Assembly: GCA_021779635.1 (NCBI GenBank)
Contig: JAJYAH010000187.1
Span: forward strand, 1-10,094
Source of the DNA: Pseudomonadota bacterium
GTDB lineage: Bacteria > Pseudomonadota > Alphaproteobacteria > Rhizobiales > Xanthobacteraceae
DNA length: 10,094 nucleotides
Direction of reading: 5' to 3'
Shown here: piece by piece, positions 1-6,638 of the stretch
How the letters are laid out: every line of letters begins with the position of its first letter
Position numbering within the stretch: the stretch's first letter is position 1
Made by a program: the position numbers and the translations under genes
The notes under the pieces: model-generated
What the model saw: the letters and a program-made list of their open reading frames with translations, nothing else
Databases searched by the model: none
Told to the model about the DNA's origin: nothing

Positions 1-2
1 GC

Positions 3-797
3 GGCGCGGTCGATCTTCTGCATCACGAAGGCAAGGTCGAAAAGCAGGATCGCGACATGCTCGGCGGGTTGCTGGATCTGCGCGAGCTTCAGGTCTCTGA
101 CGTGATGGTTCATCGCACCGAAATGGTCATGATCAACGCCGACCTGCCGCCCGAGGAACTGGTGCGCGAGGTGCTGGCCACCGAATACACCCGGATTCCG
201 CTGTGGCGCGAGAAACCCGAAAATATCATCGGCGTGCTGCACGCCAAGGATCTGCTGCGCGCGATCCGCGCCGCGGACGGCGACACCGCCAAAATCGACG
301 TCTCGACCATTGCGCTGCCGCCATGGTTCGTGCCGGAGATGCGGTCGGTGTCCGAACAACTCAAGGCGTTCCGCCGCCGCAAGACCCACTTCGCGCTGGT
401 GGTCGACGAGTATGGCGAAGTCGAAGGCATGGTGACGCTGGAGGATATTCTGGAAGAGATCGTCGGCGACATTTCCGACGAGCATGACGTGGTGGTGGCC
501 GGCGTCCGCGCCCAGCCCGACGGCTCGGTGGTGGTCGATGGCTCGGTGCCGATCCGCGATCTCAATCGCGCGATGGACTGGCATCTGCCGGACGAAGAGG
601 CGACCACGGTTGCGGGTCTTGTGATTCACGAGGCCCGCTCGATCCCGGAACGTGGCCAGAGCTTTACGTTCCACGGCTTCCGTTTTCGTGTACTGCGCCG
701 CGAGCGCAACCGGATCACCGCCCTTCGGATCGTGGCGGTGCCGCGCGAGGCCGAGGTCGAGGAGAAAAGGCCGAAGCGGGCGGGGACGTCATTCTAG
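3..797 (+). CDS. CorC/HlyC-family membrane protein with paired CBS domains, C-terminal part
   Basis: The frame is open from the window edge, so the N-terminal membrane domain (DUF21/CNNM type in this family) lies upstream; about 264 residues are visible. An ATG at 57 is internal, because the residues before it (GAVDLLHHEGKVEKQDRD) already fit the family linker. From that ATG the order is: CBS domain 1 at about residues 12-75 (DVMVHRTEM, then YTRIPLW and IIGVLHAKDLL); CBS domain 2 at about 85-140, ending in the hallmark DEYGEVEGMVTLEDILEEIVGDI stretch; and a CorC_HlyC domain at about 150-232. Relatives are membrane proteins linked to Mg2+/Co2+ efflux or resistance, with CBS pairs that bind adenine nucleotides; the old name 'hemolysin' rarely reflects function. 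In other Rhizobiales this gene usually follows aroK-aroB, which may lie just upstream. The family call is secure; the transported ion is not. Confidence 0.93.
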   Translation, partial: GAVDLLHHEGKVEKQDRDMLGGLLDLRELQVSDVMVHRTEMVMINADLPPEELVREVLATEYTRIPLWREKPENIIGVLHAKDLLRAIRAADGDTAKIDVSTIALPPWFVPEMRSVSEQLKAFRRRKTHFALVVDEYGEVEGMVTLEDILEEIVGDISDEHDVVVAGVRAQPDGSVVVDGSVPIRDLNRAMDWHLPDEEATTVAGLVIHEARSIPERGQSFTFHGFRFRVLRRERNRITALRIVAVPREAEVEEKRPKRAGTSF

Positions 798-844
798 GCG
801 TCGGGCTTCGTAAAAGAGGCCGCGCGCCGTCCGAGGTTCTGCCG

Positions 845-874
845 CCGGCTTCGCCGGGCTCTTTTCATTTTTTT
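845..874 (+). terminator. Probable intrinsic terminator after the CBS-domain gene
   Basis: A perfect five-base-pair hairpin, CCGGC (845-849), loop TTC, GCCGG (853-857), is followed by GCTCTTTT and then TTTTTTT (868-874). An outer pair, AAAAGAG at 812-818 with CTCTTTT at 859-865, could extend the structure. It sits about 50 bases after the stop codon of the upstream gene and well before the kup start, so it would separate the two transcripts. Seen in sequence; termination itself is inferred. Confidence 0.6.
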
Positions 875-960
875 GCAACCTTGTTTTTCCGGCAACGGTC
901 GGTCATTTTTGTGCGCGTCGACGCCGATGAAAGCGCTGCGTTGCGTCCTGGGGACTGCCG

Positions 961-2424
961 ATGAGCCCGATCGCAATCGCTGGCGATCTCAAGACGCATA
1001 CGCCGCGCGGAAGTCTCGGGACACTGGCGCTCGGTGCACTCGGCGTGGTCTATGGCGACATCGGAACCAGTCCGCTCTACACCATGAAGACGGCGCTCGA
1101 TTGGGGCGGCGGAGCGACGCCCGAGGTCGCAGTCGGCATGCTGTCCTTGATCGTCTGGACGCTCCTGATAACCACCTCGATCAAATATGTTGCCGTGGTG
1201 ATGCGGGCCGACAATGACGGCGAGGGCGGCATCGTGGCGCCGATGTCGCTGCTCGGCATCAAGCACGGCAACCGCGCCGGTGTGATCGCGATCGGTGTTT
1301 TGGGCGCCGCGTTGCTTTATGGCGACGGAGCGATTACGCTGGCGATCTCGGTGTTGAGCGCGCTCGAGGGGCTCAAACTGCCGGCACCGGGGATCGCGCC
1401 CTATGTGGTGCCGCTCTCGGTGCCGCTGGTGGTCCTCGCCACCCTGGCCACGATCATTGCAAGCCAGGCGATCATCAGCGGGTCATTTTCGATGACCCGA
1501 CAGGCCATGCAACTCGGGCTCTGTCCGCGGTTGCACATTACGCAGACCTCGGCGGAGGGCTACGGCCAGATCTATGTCGGCTCCGTCAACTGGGTGCTGA
1601 TGGCGCTGACGCTCGGGCTCACGCTGGCCTTTCGTTCCTCCGATAATCTTGCCGCGGCGTTCGGCGTCGCGGTTTCGCTGACCATGCTGCTGACCTCGGT
1701 ATTGATGTATCTGGTGATGCGGGAAATCTGGGGCTGGAGCCTGCCGGCGAGCCTGCTGGTCGCCGGATCGTTCATCGTCGTCGATCTCTCGTTCGTCTCA
1801 GCCAATCTGATGAAGGTATTCGAGGGCGGCTACGTTCCGCTGATCGTAGCTGCCGTGATCTTCTTTCTGATCTGGACATGGCGGCGCGGTCGCCAACTCA
1901 TGCTGCAGAGGCTCGAGCGCGATACGTTGCCGCTTGCGAGCTTCATCAAGCAGATTCATGGCAAGTCCCGCGTGCCGGGGACGGCGGTCTACCTGACCAG
2001 CCGGACCGATGTGGTGCCGGTTCCCCTGCTGCATAATCTCAAACATAACAAGGTCATCCATCGGCGGATCGTGTTGCTGCATGTCGTGACCGGGAACGCG
2101 CCGTACATCGCCGTGGATCAACGCATCCAGGTTACCCATCTGATGGATGATTTTCATTCGGTGGTCATTCGCTACGGCTTCATGGAGCAGCCGGACATCC
2201 CGCAGGCGCTCGATGCCTGCGCCGCGCAGGAACTCCGGTTCGATCTGATGGAAACCTCGTTTTTCGTCGGCCGGCTGACGATCGTTCCTGGCGCGGCGCC
2301 GCGGATGAGCCGGATCAGGATCAATCTGTTCGAGGCGATGCATCGTAACGCGCTGGCGGCAACCGAATTCTTCCGTATCCCGCCCAATCGTGTGATTGAA
2401 CTCGGCGGCCAGATCGAGCTTTAG
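961..2424 (+). CDS. kup: Kup-type K+ uptake protein with a large in-frame internal deletion
   Basis: Kup/HAK/KUP transporters are K+/H+ symporters of the inner membrane. This one has 487 residues against about 620-640 for the family. The N-terminal part is canonical: GALGVVYGDIGTSPLYT (25-41) in helix 1, VMRADNDGEGG (80-90) and LGAALLYGDGAIT (114-126). The C-terminal part is also canonical: LATIIASQAIISGSFSMTRQA (162-182), RSSDNLAAAFG (225-235), the soluble domain with RVPGTAVYL and HNLKHNKV, and the ending PPNRVIELG. Between residues 148 and 158 (YVVPLSVPLVV) the sequence jumps from the helix-4/5 region straight to the segment that precedes ATxIASQA in full-length proteins. About 140 residues are missing, including the conserved TGxEALYADMGHFG motif. 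There is no frameshift or stop. L127 stands where ITPAIS is the rule. A GGGGA ribosome binding site at 950-954 supports the start. The product is probably inactive as a K+ transporter, so treat it as a likely pseudogene with an open frame. Confidence 0.9.
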   Translation: MSPIAIAGDLKTHTPRGSLGTLALGALGVVYGDIGTSPLYTMKTALDWGGGATPEVAVGMLSLIVWTLLITTSIKYVAVVMRADNDGEGGIVAPMSLLGIKHGNRAGVIAIGVLGAALLYGDGAITLAISVLSALEGLKLPAPGIAPYVVPLSVPLVVLATLATIIASQAIISGSFSMTRQAMQLGLCPRLHITQTSAEGYGQIYVGSVNWVLMALTLGLTLAFRSSDNLAAAFGVAVSLTMLLTSVLMYLVMREIWGWSLPASLLVAGSFIVVDLSFVSANLMKVFEGGYVPLIVAAVIFFLIWTWRRGRQLMLQRLERDTLPLASFIKQIHGKSRVPGTAVYLTSRTDVVPVPLLHNLKHNKVIHRRIVLLHVVTGNAPYIAVDQRIQVTHLMDDFHSVVIRYGFMEQPDIPQALDACAAQELRFDLMETSFFVGRLTIVPGAAPRMSRIRINLFEAMHRNALAATEFFRIPPNRVIELGGQIEL

Positions 2425-2434
2425 GTTCGACCGA

Positions 2435-2491
2435 AGCGACCGCGAGCAGGGTCGCTCCGCCGGGCGCCTCTTCTGGTCCGGCGAAAGCCGG
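2435..2491. terminator. Paired hairpins between convergent kup and DUF2254 genes
   Basis: Two stem-loops occupy the 67 bases between the facing stop codons. The first is AGCGACC (2435-2441) with GGTCGCT (2450-2456). The second is CCGGC (2478-2482), a GAAA tetraloop, and GCCGG (2487-2491), which directly abuts the stop of the minus-strand gene. Neither has a clear following T-run on either strand, so they may act as weak or Rho-assisted terminators or as 3' mRNA-stabilising ends. The stems are seen; the function is inferred from position. Confidence 0.4.
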
Positions 2492-3826
2492 TCAGCTGGC
2501 CGCTGTCCCAGCCGCGACGGTCGCCTCAAGCGCCGCGAATCGCTGCTGCAGCCTTGCTGTTTCATCTGTCGGCAAGCGCCCGGCACAGCCGGTCATCACG
2601 CGGCGCCCACGTTCGAGAAGCCCGCTGCGAATGTCGGCATGCTCAGTGGTGCCTGCGATGTCGTTGAACGCGCGCATTAGCCGCAAGCTGACCGCGACGT
2701 CGGCGGCGGCATAGTGCCTGATCTGCTCGAACGCCGTATCGAGCAGGCCGTCGAAGCTCATCCACGGCACGAACAGCCGCAAAACATGCGGCGGCGCGTA
2801 ATAATGGGTCGGCGGCGGTACACGGCTTAGCCAAAGGATGATGATGCGGCTGAGTTGGTCGACGCAGCTGATTGCCGTGCTTGGGTCGTTGACCGCGGGC
2901 GACATCGCGCGCAGCGCGATGTCGACGATCTGGATGATGCCGAACTCGACGTCCTGCTGCATGGTGCGCACCGGACCGATGTCGATAGCGGCGATCAGAT
3001 GCTGTGCGCGTTCGGCTGGCACGCGTTCCGGCTTCGACACGCGCATCAGCGGAACGCCTGATGGAACGAAGTGGCCGACGCGGCGGTCCAGATGCACGCA
3101 AATCTGGTAGGCTTTCGCAAGGGCGACAAGGCGATTGAGATCGACATAGCGGATATAGCCGGATTGTCGATTGAGGATGGGGCCCCCGCGCTCCGCCGAA
3201 GACGGTTCGCCGCGATCCGGCAACCGGAACGGGCCTCGCGGGAAGGGCATGAACTCGTCGATCACAAGTTCGGCTTCGCGCGCAATTCGATCCACGATGT
3301 GGTTAACGCTGATCGAGCGGGAAATGTGGTTGATGAAATAAATCAGCCACCCCACGCAGACCAGCGCGAGCACCATGGCTCCCGTCACGGTCGCGACGGG
3401 TACGAACGGGTGCGGCAATGTGCGTGCGGCGGGCAGCGCCGCCATGCAGTAGGTGAACGTCCCCAGGAAGACACCGAGCGTTCCCTGCGTGGTGCGGTCC
3501 CGGACGAAGCTGATCAGGATGCGCGGCGAGAATTGCGTCGATGCGAGCGTGAGCGTCATCAGCAGGATCGCGAACACGATCGACACCACCGTCATGATCG
3601 AGGTGGCGATGCTGCTGAGGATGACCTGCGCGACGCCTGGATCCTGGTGCGAAGGAAACAGAGTGCTGGGAATCCAGGCGCTGATCCCCGGTATTGTCTC
3701 TTCCAGCGACGACAGCACCGCGCCCGCGGCCCCCAGGACCATGGCGATTGCCATCGGCCGAATGAGGAAGCCGCCACGAAGCGCGTACATCGCGGAACGG
3801 AAGAGGACTGGCAGGCGCTCAAACAT
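2492..3826 (-). CDS. DUF2254 family integral membrane protein
   Basis: The product has 444 residues from the ATG at 3826 (MFERLPVLF). That start is preferred because a GGGG run lies 8 bases upstream; an in-frame GTG at 3868 would add 14 residues but lacks a ribosome binding site. Four hydrophobic segments are visible: about 21-41, 68-97, 114-134 and 145-167. They are followed by a soluble region carrying the family-typical RAMSPAVNDPSTA motif (306-318) and SGYIRYVDL (222-230), with a helical tail after 340. This matches the DUF2254 predicted membrane proteins in length and topology. Their biochemical role is not known to me. The gene converges with kup and probably forms its own transcript starting in the gene-poor stretch above 3826. 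The family call is strong; no function can be given. Confidence 0.88.
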   Translation of the reverse strand: MFERLPVLFRSAMYALRGGFLIRPMAIAMVLGAAGAVLSSLEETIPGISAWIPSTLFPSHQDPGVAQVILSSIATSIMTVVSIVFAILLMTLTLASTQFSPRILISFVRDRTTQGTLGVFLGTFTYCMAALPAARTLPHPFVPVATVTGAMVLALVCVGWLIYFINHISRSISVNHIVDRIAREAELVIDEFMPFPRGPFRLPDRGEPSSAERGGPILNRQSGYIRYVDLNRLVALAKAYQICVHLDRRVGHFVPSGVPLMRVSKPERVPAERAQHLIAAIDIGPVRTMQQDVEFGIIQIVDIALRAMSPAVNDPSTAISCVDQLSRIIILWLSRVPPPTHYYAPPHVLRLFVPWMSFDGLLDTAFEQIRHYAAADVAVSLRLMRAFNDIAGTTEHADIRSGLLERGRRVMTGCAGRLPTDETARLQQRFAALEATVAAGTAAS

Positions 3827-4040
3827 TCGTATGCCCCGGGGCCGGTTCAGGCGCCCCAAGGGTCTCACCGGCTTGGGCCAACTTCAACCAATACCAGCCG
3901 ATCGGCCCGGACAGGTTCGCAGCAAACCCTGCGGTATGCCGGGCGCTACGGTGCGCCAGGCGCTTCCGTACAATCGCCTGCGGGATCATGATGTCCGCGA
4001 TTGCGATTTTTCCGGCCAGCTGTCCTGCCAGTCGCAATCA

Positions 4041-4166
4041 TCAATTTAAAGGCAGGTGGACTCCGGTGCCGATTTTGACGACGATTCCAGTCGCCAAAAG
4101 CAGCAGGATGCACATCAGCGGGGAATATGGATCGGTAGTATTATCACCCTGAGAATGATCTTTCAT
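4041..4166 (-). CDS. Candidate 41-residue single-span membrane protein
   Basis: The frame starts at an internal ATG (4166) and reads MKDHSQGDNTTDPYSPLMCI, then a hydrophobic helix at about residues 17-32 (LMCILLLLATGIVVKI), then a short tail ending HLPLN. A polar N-terminus, one compact hydrophobic span and a short C-terminus is the shape of a real small membrane protein rather than a random shadow frame. No gene lies on the opposite strand to explain it. Against it, the ribosome binding site is weak (GGTG about 9 bases upstream) and I do not recognise the family. An upstream ATG at 4274 would give a 77-residue version whose extra part looks non-coding. No function assigned. Confidence 0.33.
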   Translation of the reverse strand: MKDHSQGDNTTDPYSPLMCILLLLATGIVVKIGTGVHLPLN

Positions 4167-4191
4167 GACCGCACCAAAATGAACAGGATGG

Positions 4192-4210
4192 CCAGCCAGT
4201 CGCGGGCTGG
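4192..4210. repeat. Inverted repeat, possible terminator-like hairpin
   Basis: CCAGCC (4192-4197) and GGCTGG (4205-4210) form a six-base-pair stem with a seven-base loop, followed on the plus strand by TTTCTG. It lies downstream of bolA, read on the minus strand, and upstream of the small candidate frame, so it could end the bolA transcript. There is no adjacent T-run in that direction. Low certainty. Confidence 0.25.
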
Positions 4211-4358
4211 TTTCTGCAGCCAATATGATGAGGGGTGGCGTAGGAATTCCAGACGACCGGGACACTTCCGTCATAAAGGCAAAATAAGGGTCGGCAGCGC
4301 CTCCGCGAGCAGGATATTCCGGCGTACCGGCCGACGTTTCCAGGATGAGCCGGGCGGG

Positions 4359-4652
4359 TTATCCGGTGCCCCCGGCCTCTCCCGGCGCCTGCGCCTTGAT
4401 CGCCAGGGCGTGCACCGAGCCGGCGAGTTCCGCCGCCAGCAATGCATTAATCATGCGGTGGCGCTCGATCCGGCTCTTCCCTTTGAAGGCGGTCGATACA
4501 ATATAGACCCTGAAATGCGTCTCGCCGCCCGGCCTGTGGCCGGCGTGGCCCTCGTGCAGATGTGATTCATCCGTGACGTCGAGGCTTTCCGGCGCGAAAG
4601 CTTCACGCAACTTGTTTGTGATAGTGTGCTTGACGGTTTGATGAACGCTCAT
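4359..4652 (-). CDS. bolA: BolA family protein
   Basis: The product has 97 residues from MSVHQTVKHTITNKL. It carries the single BolA fold, with the signature ESHLHEGHAGH (29-39), ETHFRVYIVSTAFKGKSRIERHRMI (44-68) and the closing HALAIKAQAPGE (81-92). BolA proteins pair with monothiol glutaredoxins and take part in iron-sulfur cluster handling and, in some bacteria, envelope or stress regulation. Conserved His65 in the ERHRMI motif and the His-rich loop at 31-39 are the usual candidates for cluster ligands. The frame extends upstream to 4751, but those residues do not resemble BolA and lie in the divergent promoter region, so the ATG at 4652 is chosen; no strong ribosome binding site precedes it. 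It is divergent from the J-domain gene, a pairing common in Rhizobiales. Confidence 0.93.
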   Translation of the reverse strand: MSVHQTVKHTITNKLREAFAPESLDVTDESHLHEGHAGHRPGGETHFRVYIVSTAFKGKSRIERHRMINALLAAELAGSVHALAIKAQAPGEAGGTG

Positions 4653-4760
4653 GGCGGGGCAATACGTCCGTGACCGTGTTTCGTCAATGGCGCATCGAGA
4701 GTGAGGGTTTCGCAATGTCAAGACTTGAAGCCTTGTCCATAGCGTTGTCATAGTCCGCCA
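4653..4760. promoter_or_regulatory. Divergent bolA / J-domain gene intergenic region
   Basis: These 108 bases must contain the start signals for both bolA (leftward) and the J-domain gene (rightward). I see no pair of hexamers close to the sigma-70 consensus and no strong Shine-Dalgarno site before either ATG. The region is named from gene geometry only. Confidence 0.4.
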
Positions 4761-5414
4761 ATGCCGATTGATTCCTCAAAATTCTTCGACTCCATTCGTA
4801 TCAAGCCCAACAAGCTGAGCGCGAAGCAGCAGGCCCAGGCGCGCGAAGAATCCGCCATGTGCGAATGGCCCGACTGCAAGAACAAGGGTCCGCATCGCGC
4901 GCCCAAGGGCCGTGCCAACGACAAGGAATACTGGCACTTCTGTCTCAATCACGTTCGCGAATACAACCAGTCCTACAATTTCTTTTCCGGCATGAACGCG
5001 GATGCGGTTGCGCGGTACCAGAAGGATGCGCTGACCGGCCACCGCCCGACCTGGAAGATGGGCGCCAACACCAGCGCCAAAAAGGGCAAGGGCAGCCCCG
5101 AGGCCGATCTGGAAGGCGCGTCCGATCCCTTCAGCATGTTCAGCGAGCTCAATGGCCGCGGCAGCTGGCGGCCGGGTCCGGGCGCCGAGGCCAAGGTCGA
5201 AACCCGGAAAATATTCAATGCCGAGCGCAAGGCGCTGCAGGTGATGGGGCTCGGCTCCGATGCGACGCTTGAAGTGGTCAAGGCGAAATACAAGGCGCTG
5301 GTGAAGCAGCATCATCCCGACGCCAATGGCGGCGACCGCTCCACCGAAGACCGCCTGATCGAAATCATCAAGGCCTATAATTATCTGAAGACCGTGGTGC
5401 GCGGCGCAAGCTGA
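4761..5414 (+). CDS. J-domain (DnaJ-class) protein with N-terminal Cys/His cluster
   Basis: The product has 217 residues. A J domain lies at the extreme C-terminus (about 155-213), with the HPD motif that stimulates DnaK ATPase at His185-Pro186-Asp187 and the preceding helix VVKAKYKALVKQHH. The N-terminal half holds a possible metal site: Cys34, Cys39, Cys61 and His64 in MCEWPDCKNKGPHRAP and YWHFCLNHVREYN. The middle (about 100-150) is polar and glycine-rich. Canonical DnaJ has the J domain first, so this is a specialised co-chaperone and not dnaJ itself. Proteins of this layout are common next to bolA and cobS in Alphaproteobacteria; their client is unknown to me. Partnership with DnaK is inferred from the HPD motif, and zinc binding from the cysteine spacing. 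It converges with the citrate synthase gene, 62 bases apart. Confidence 0.88.
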   Translation: MPIDSSKFFDSIRIKPNKLSAKQQAQAREESAMCEWPDCKNKGPHRAPKGRANDKEYWHFCLNHVREYNQSYNFFSGMNADAVARYQKDALTGHRPTWKMGANTSAKKGKGSPEADLEGASDPFSMFSELNGRGSWRPGPGAEAKVETRKIFNAERKALQVMGLGSDATLEVVKAKYKALVKQHHPDANGGDRSTEDRLIEIIKAYNYLKTVVRGAS

Positions 5415-5476
5415 CCGCGACCGCACGTTTCAGGCCATTTTCCGAATCCGGCCAAGTAATCGTCGAGCCGCGGGTC

Positions 5477-6565
5477 TCAATCCGGCATCGGACCGATATA
5501 GGCCGAACTTGGCCGTATCAGCCGGCCGCCCCGCTGCTGCTCGCGGGCGTGCGCCGTCCATCCCGCGGAACGGGCCACCGCGAAGATCGGCGTGAAGGCC
5601 TGCCGCGGGATTGCCAAGGCGTCAAGCAGGATGGCAGTGAAGAACTCCACATTGGTGTCGAGCGGACGATCCGGCTTTTCGCGCCGCAACGCCTCGCGGA
5701 TATAGGCCTCGACTTCACCTGCGAACGGAAGATCCGTACCGTTGACGGCGAGCCGCTCGATCGCGCCTTTCAGCACATCGGCGCGCGGATCGCGGACGCG
5801 ATAGATACGGTGGCCGAAACCCATCAGCCGTTCGCCACGCGCCAGCGCGCTGTCGACCCACGGTTTGATGCGCTCGCGGCTGCCGATGGCATCGAGCATT
5901 TCCAGCACCGGCTCCGGAGCGCCGCCGTGAAGCGGCCCTGTCAGCGCGCAATATCCCGCCGTCACTGACGCGAACAGGTCGGCTTGCGTCGAGGCCACAA
6001 CGCGGGTGGTGAACGTCGATGCATTCATGCCGTGGTCGCACACCGTCACGAGATAGGCGTCGAGCGCGGCGACCTCGCGTGCGTCGGGCTTGCGGTTGAG
6101 CAGCATCGACAGCGTATCGGCGGCATGGCTCGCGGTCGGATCGGGCGCGACGGGGTCGAAGCCGGCCGCGCGCTGCACCAGCGCGCCCGCGATCACGGCA
6201 AACGCACCGACAATCGTCGCCTCATGCGGCAATCCGCTTTCCGCCCGCAAGCCGGCAATGGCGGCCCGGAAACCGTCGACGATCGACAGGCCGCGTGTGC
6301 TTCCCAGCAAGTCCGGAAGCCGGGCGAAGGCGCGTTCGCGGGCCGCACCGAGGGCGGCGCGCACGCTGGCCTCGCCGACCGGCTGGCCGGTTCCTCCGCT
6401 CCACAACCGCGCGGTCACGCCTTCGAAGCCGGTCTGGTGCACGAGGTCGCCGATCCGTTCGCCAGCGATGATCAGTTCGCCACGCTCGCCATCGACATGG
6501 CTCAGCACGGTTTCGGCAGCGGCAATGCCGTCCAGCCCGATCGGGGTTTTGGAAAGTATGTTCAT
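5477..6565 (-). CDS. Citrate synthase / 2-methylcitrate synthase family enzyme (short type)
   Basis: The product has 362 residues. The family condenses oxaloacetate with acetyl-CoA or propionyl-CoA. Active-site features visible are His178 in DHGMNAST (oxaloacetate contact), catalytic His213 in GPLHGG, His252 in GFGHRIY, Arg261 in DPRA, and substrate arginines Arg332 (FAVAR) and Arg351 (LIRP). The residue at the catalytic aspartate position is Glu307 (NVEF rather than NVDF), a variant I recall from actinobacterial-type citrate synthases. The N-terminal half is short, as in the small dimeric enzymes rather than the roughly 430-residue type II GltA. The start is fixed by a perfect AGGAGG at 6577-6572, six bases before the ATG. 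It is divergent from a second citrate synthase with a DNA-binding domain. It is unlikely to be the housekeeping gltA; acetyl- versus propionyl-CoA preference cannot be read from the sequence. Confidence 0.92.
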   Translation of the reverse strand: MNILSKTPIGLDGIAAAETVLSHVDGERGELIIAGERIGDLVHQTGFEGVTARLWSGGTGQPVGEASVRAALGAARERAFARLPDLLGSTRGLSIVDGFRAAIAGLRAESGLPHEATIVGAFAVIAGALVQRAAGFDPVAPDPTASHAADTLSMLLNRKPDAREVAALDAYLVTVCDHGMNASTFTTRVVASTQADLFASVTAGYCALTGPLHGGAPEPVLEMLDAIGSRERIKPWVDSALARGERLMGFGHRIYRVRDPRADVLKGAIERLAVNGTDLPFAGEVEAYIREALRREKPDRPLDTNVEFFTAILLDALAIPRQAFTPIFAVARSAGWTAHAREQQRGGRLIRPSSAYIGPMPD

Positions 6566-6638
6566 GGTCGGCCTCCTGATGAGGCTCTAAACGTCAACCT
6601 TCTCGACAGATTGATCAATCTTGATTATATAAATCAAT
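6566..6638. promoter_or_regulatory. Shared divergent control region of the two citrate synthase genes
   Basis: This 73-base region is sharply AT-rich next to the rightward gene. On the plus strand TCGACA (6603-6608) is followed by TATAAA (6628-6633) at a 19-base spacing, or by TATATA (6626-6631) at 17; either puts the transcription start at or a few bases before the ATG at 6639. On the minus strand a perfect TATAAT lies at 6629-6624 with no recognisable -35 box; it would start near 6617 and give a leader of about 50 bases containing AGGAGG. The two -10 boxes overlap, so polymerase could occupy only one at a time. A 14-base perfect palindrome, AGATTGATCAATCT (6608-6621), and an inverted repeat, TTGATT-5-AATCAA (6621-6637), are likely operators. 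The sequence elements are seen; regulation is inferred. Confidence 0.6.

Larger units (their letters stand above)
3827..4358. other. Gene-poor stretch between DUF2254 and bolA
   Basis: About 530 bases without a confident gene, including a patch around 4030-4190 that is visibly richer in A and T than the flanking genes. It should hold the promoter of the DUF2254 gene, but I found no convincing -35/-10 pair. Contents I can point to are one candidate small membrane-protein frame on the minus strand (4041-4166) and one hairpin (4192-4210). No RNA gene, repeat array or insertion-sequence end was seen. Confidence 0.6.

Noticed and set aside
57..59. ATG at 57 as the true start of the first gene
   Set aside because: The frame is open upstream and encodes residues typical of the linker before the CBS pair, so the gene begins outside the window.
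3071..3991. Plus-strand open frame of 306 codons antisense to the DUF2254 gene
   Set aside because: Its sequence is rich in Arg, His, Asp and Gly without any fold signal, while the minus strand encodes a clear family protein with membrane helices.
3819..4037. Minus-strand frame of 72 codons overlapping the DUF2254 start by 8 bases
   Set aside because: It starts at TTG without a ribosome binding site and shows no domain or membrane span. The overlap with the next gene is suggestive but not enough.
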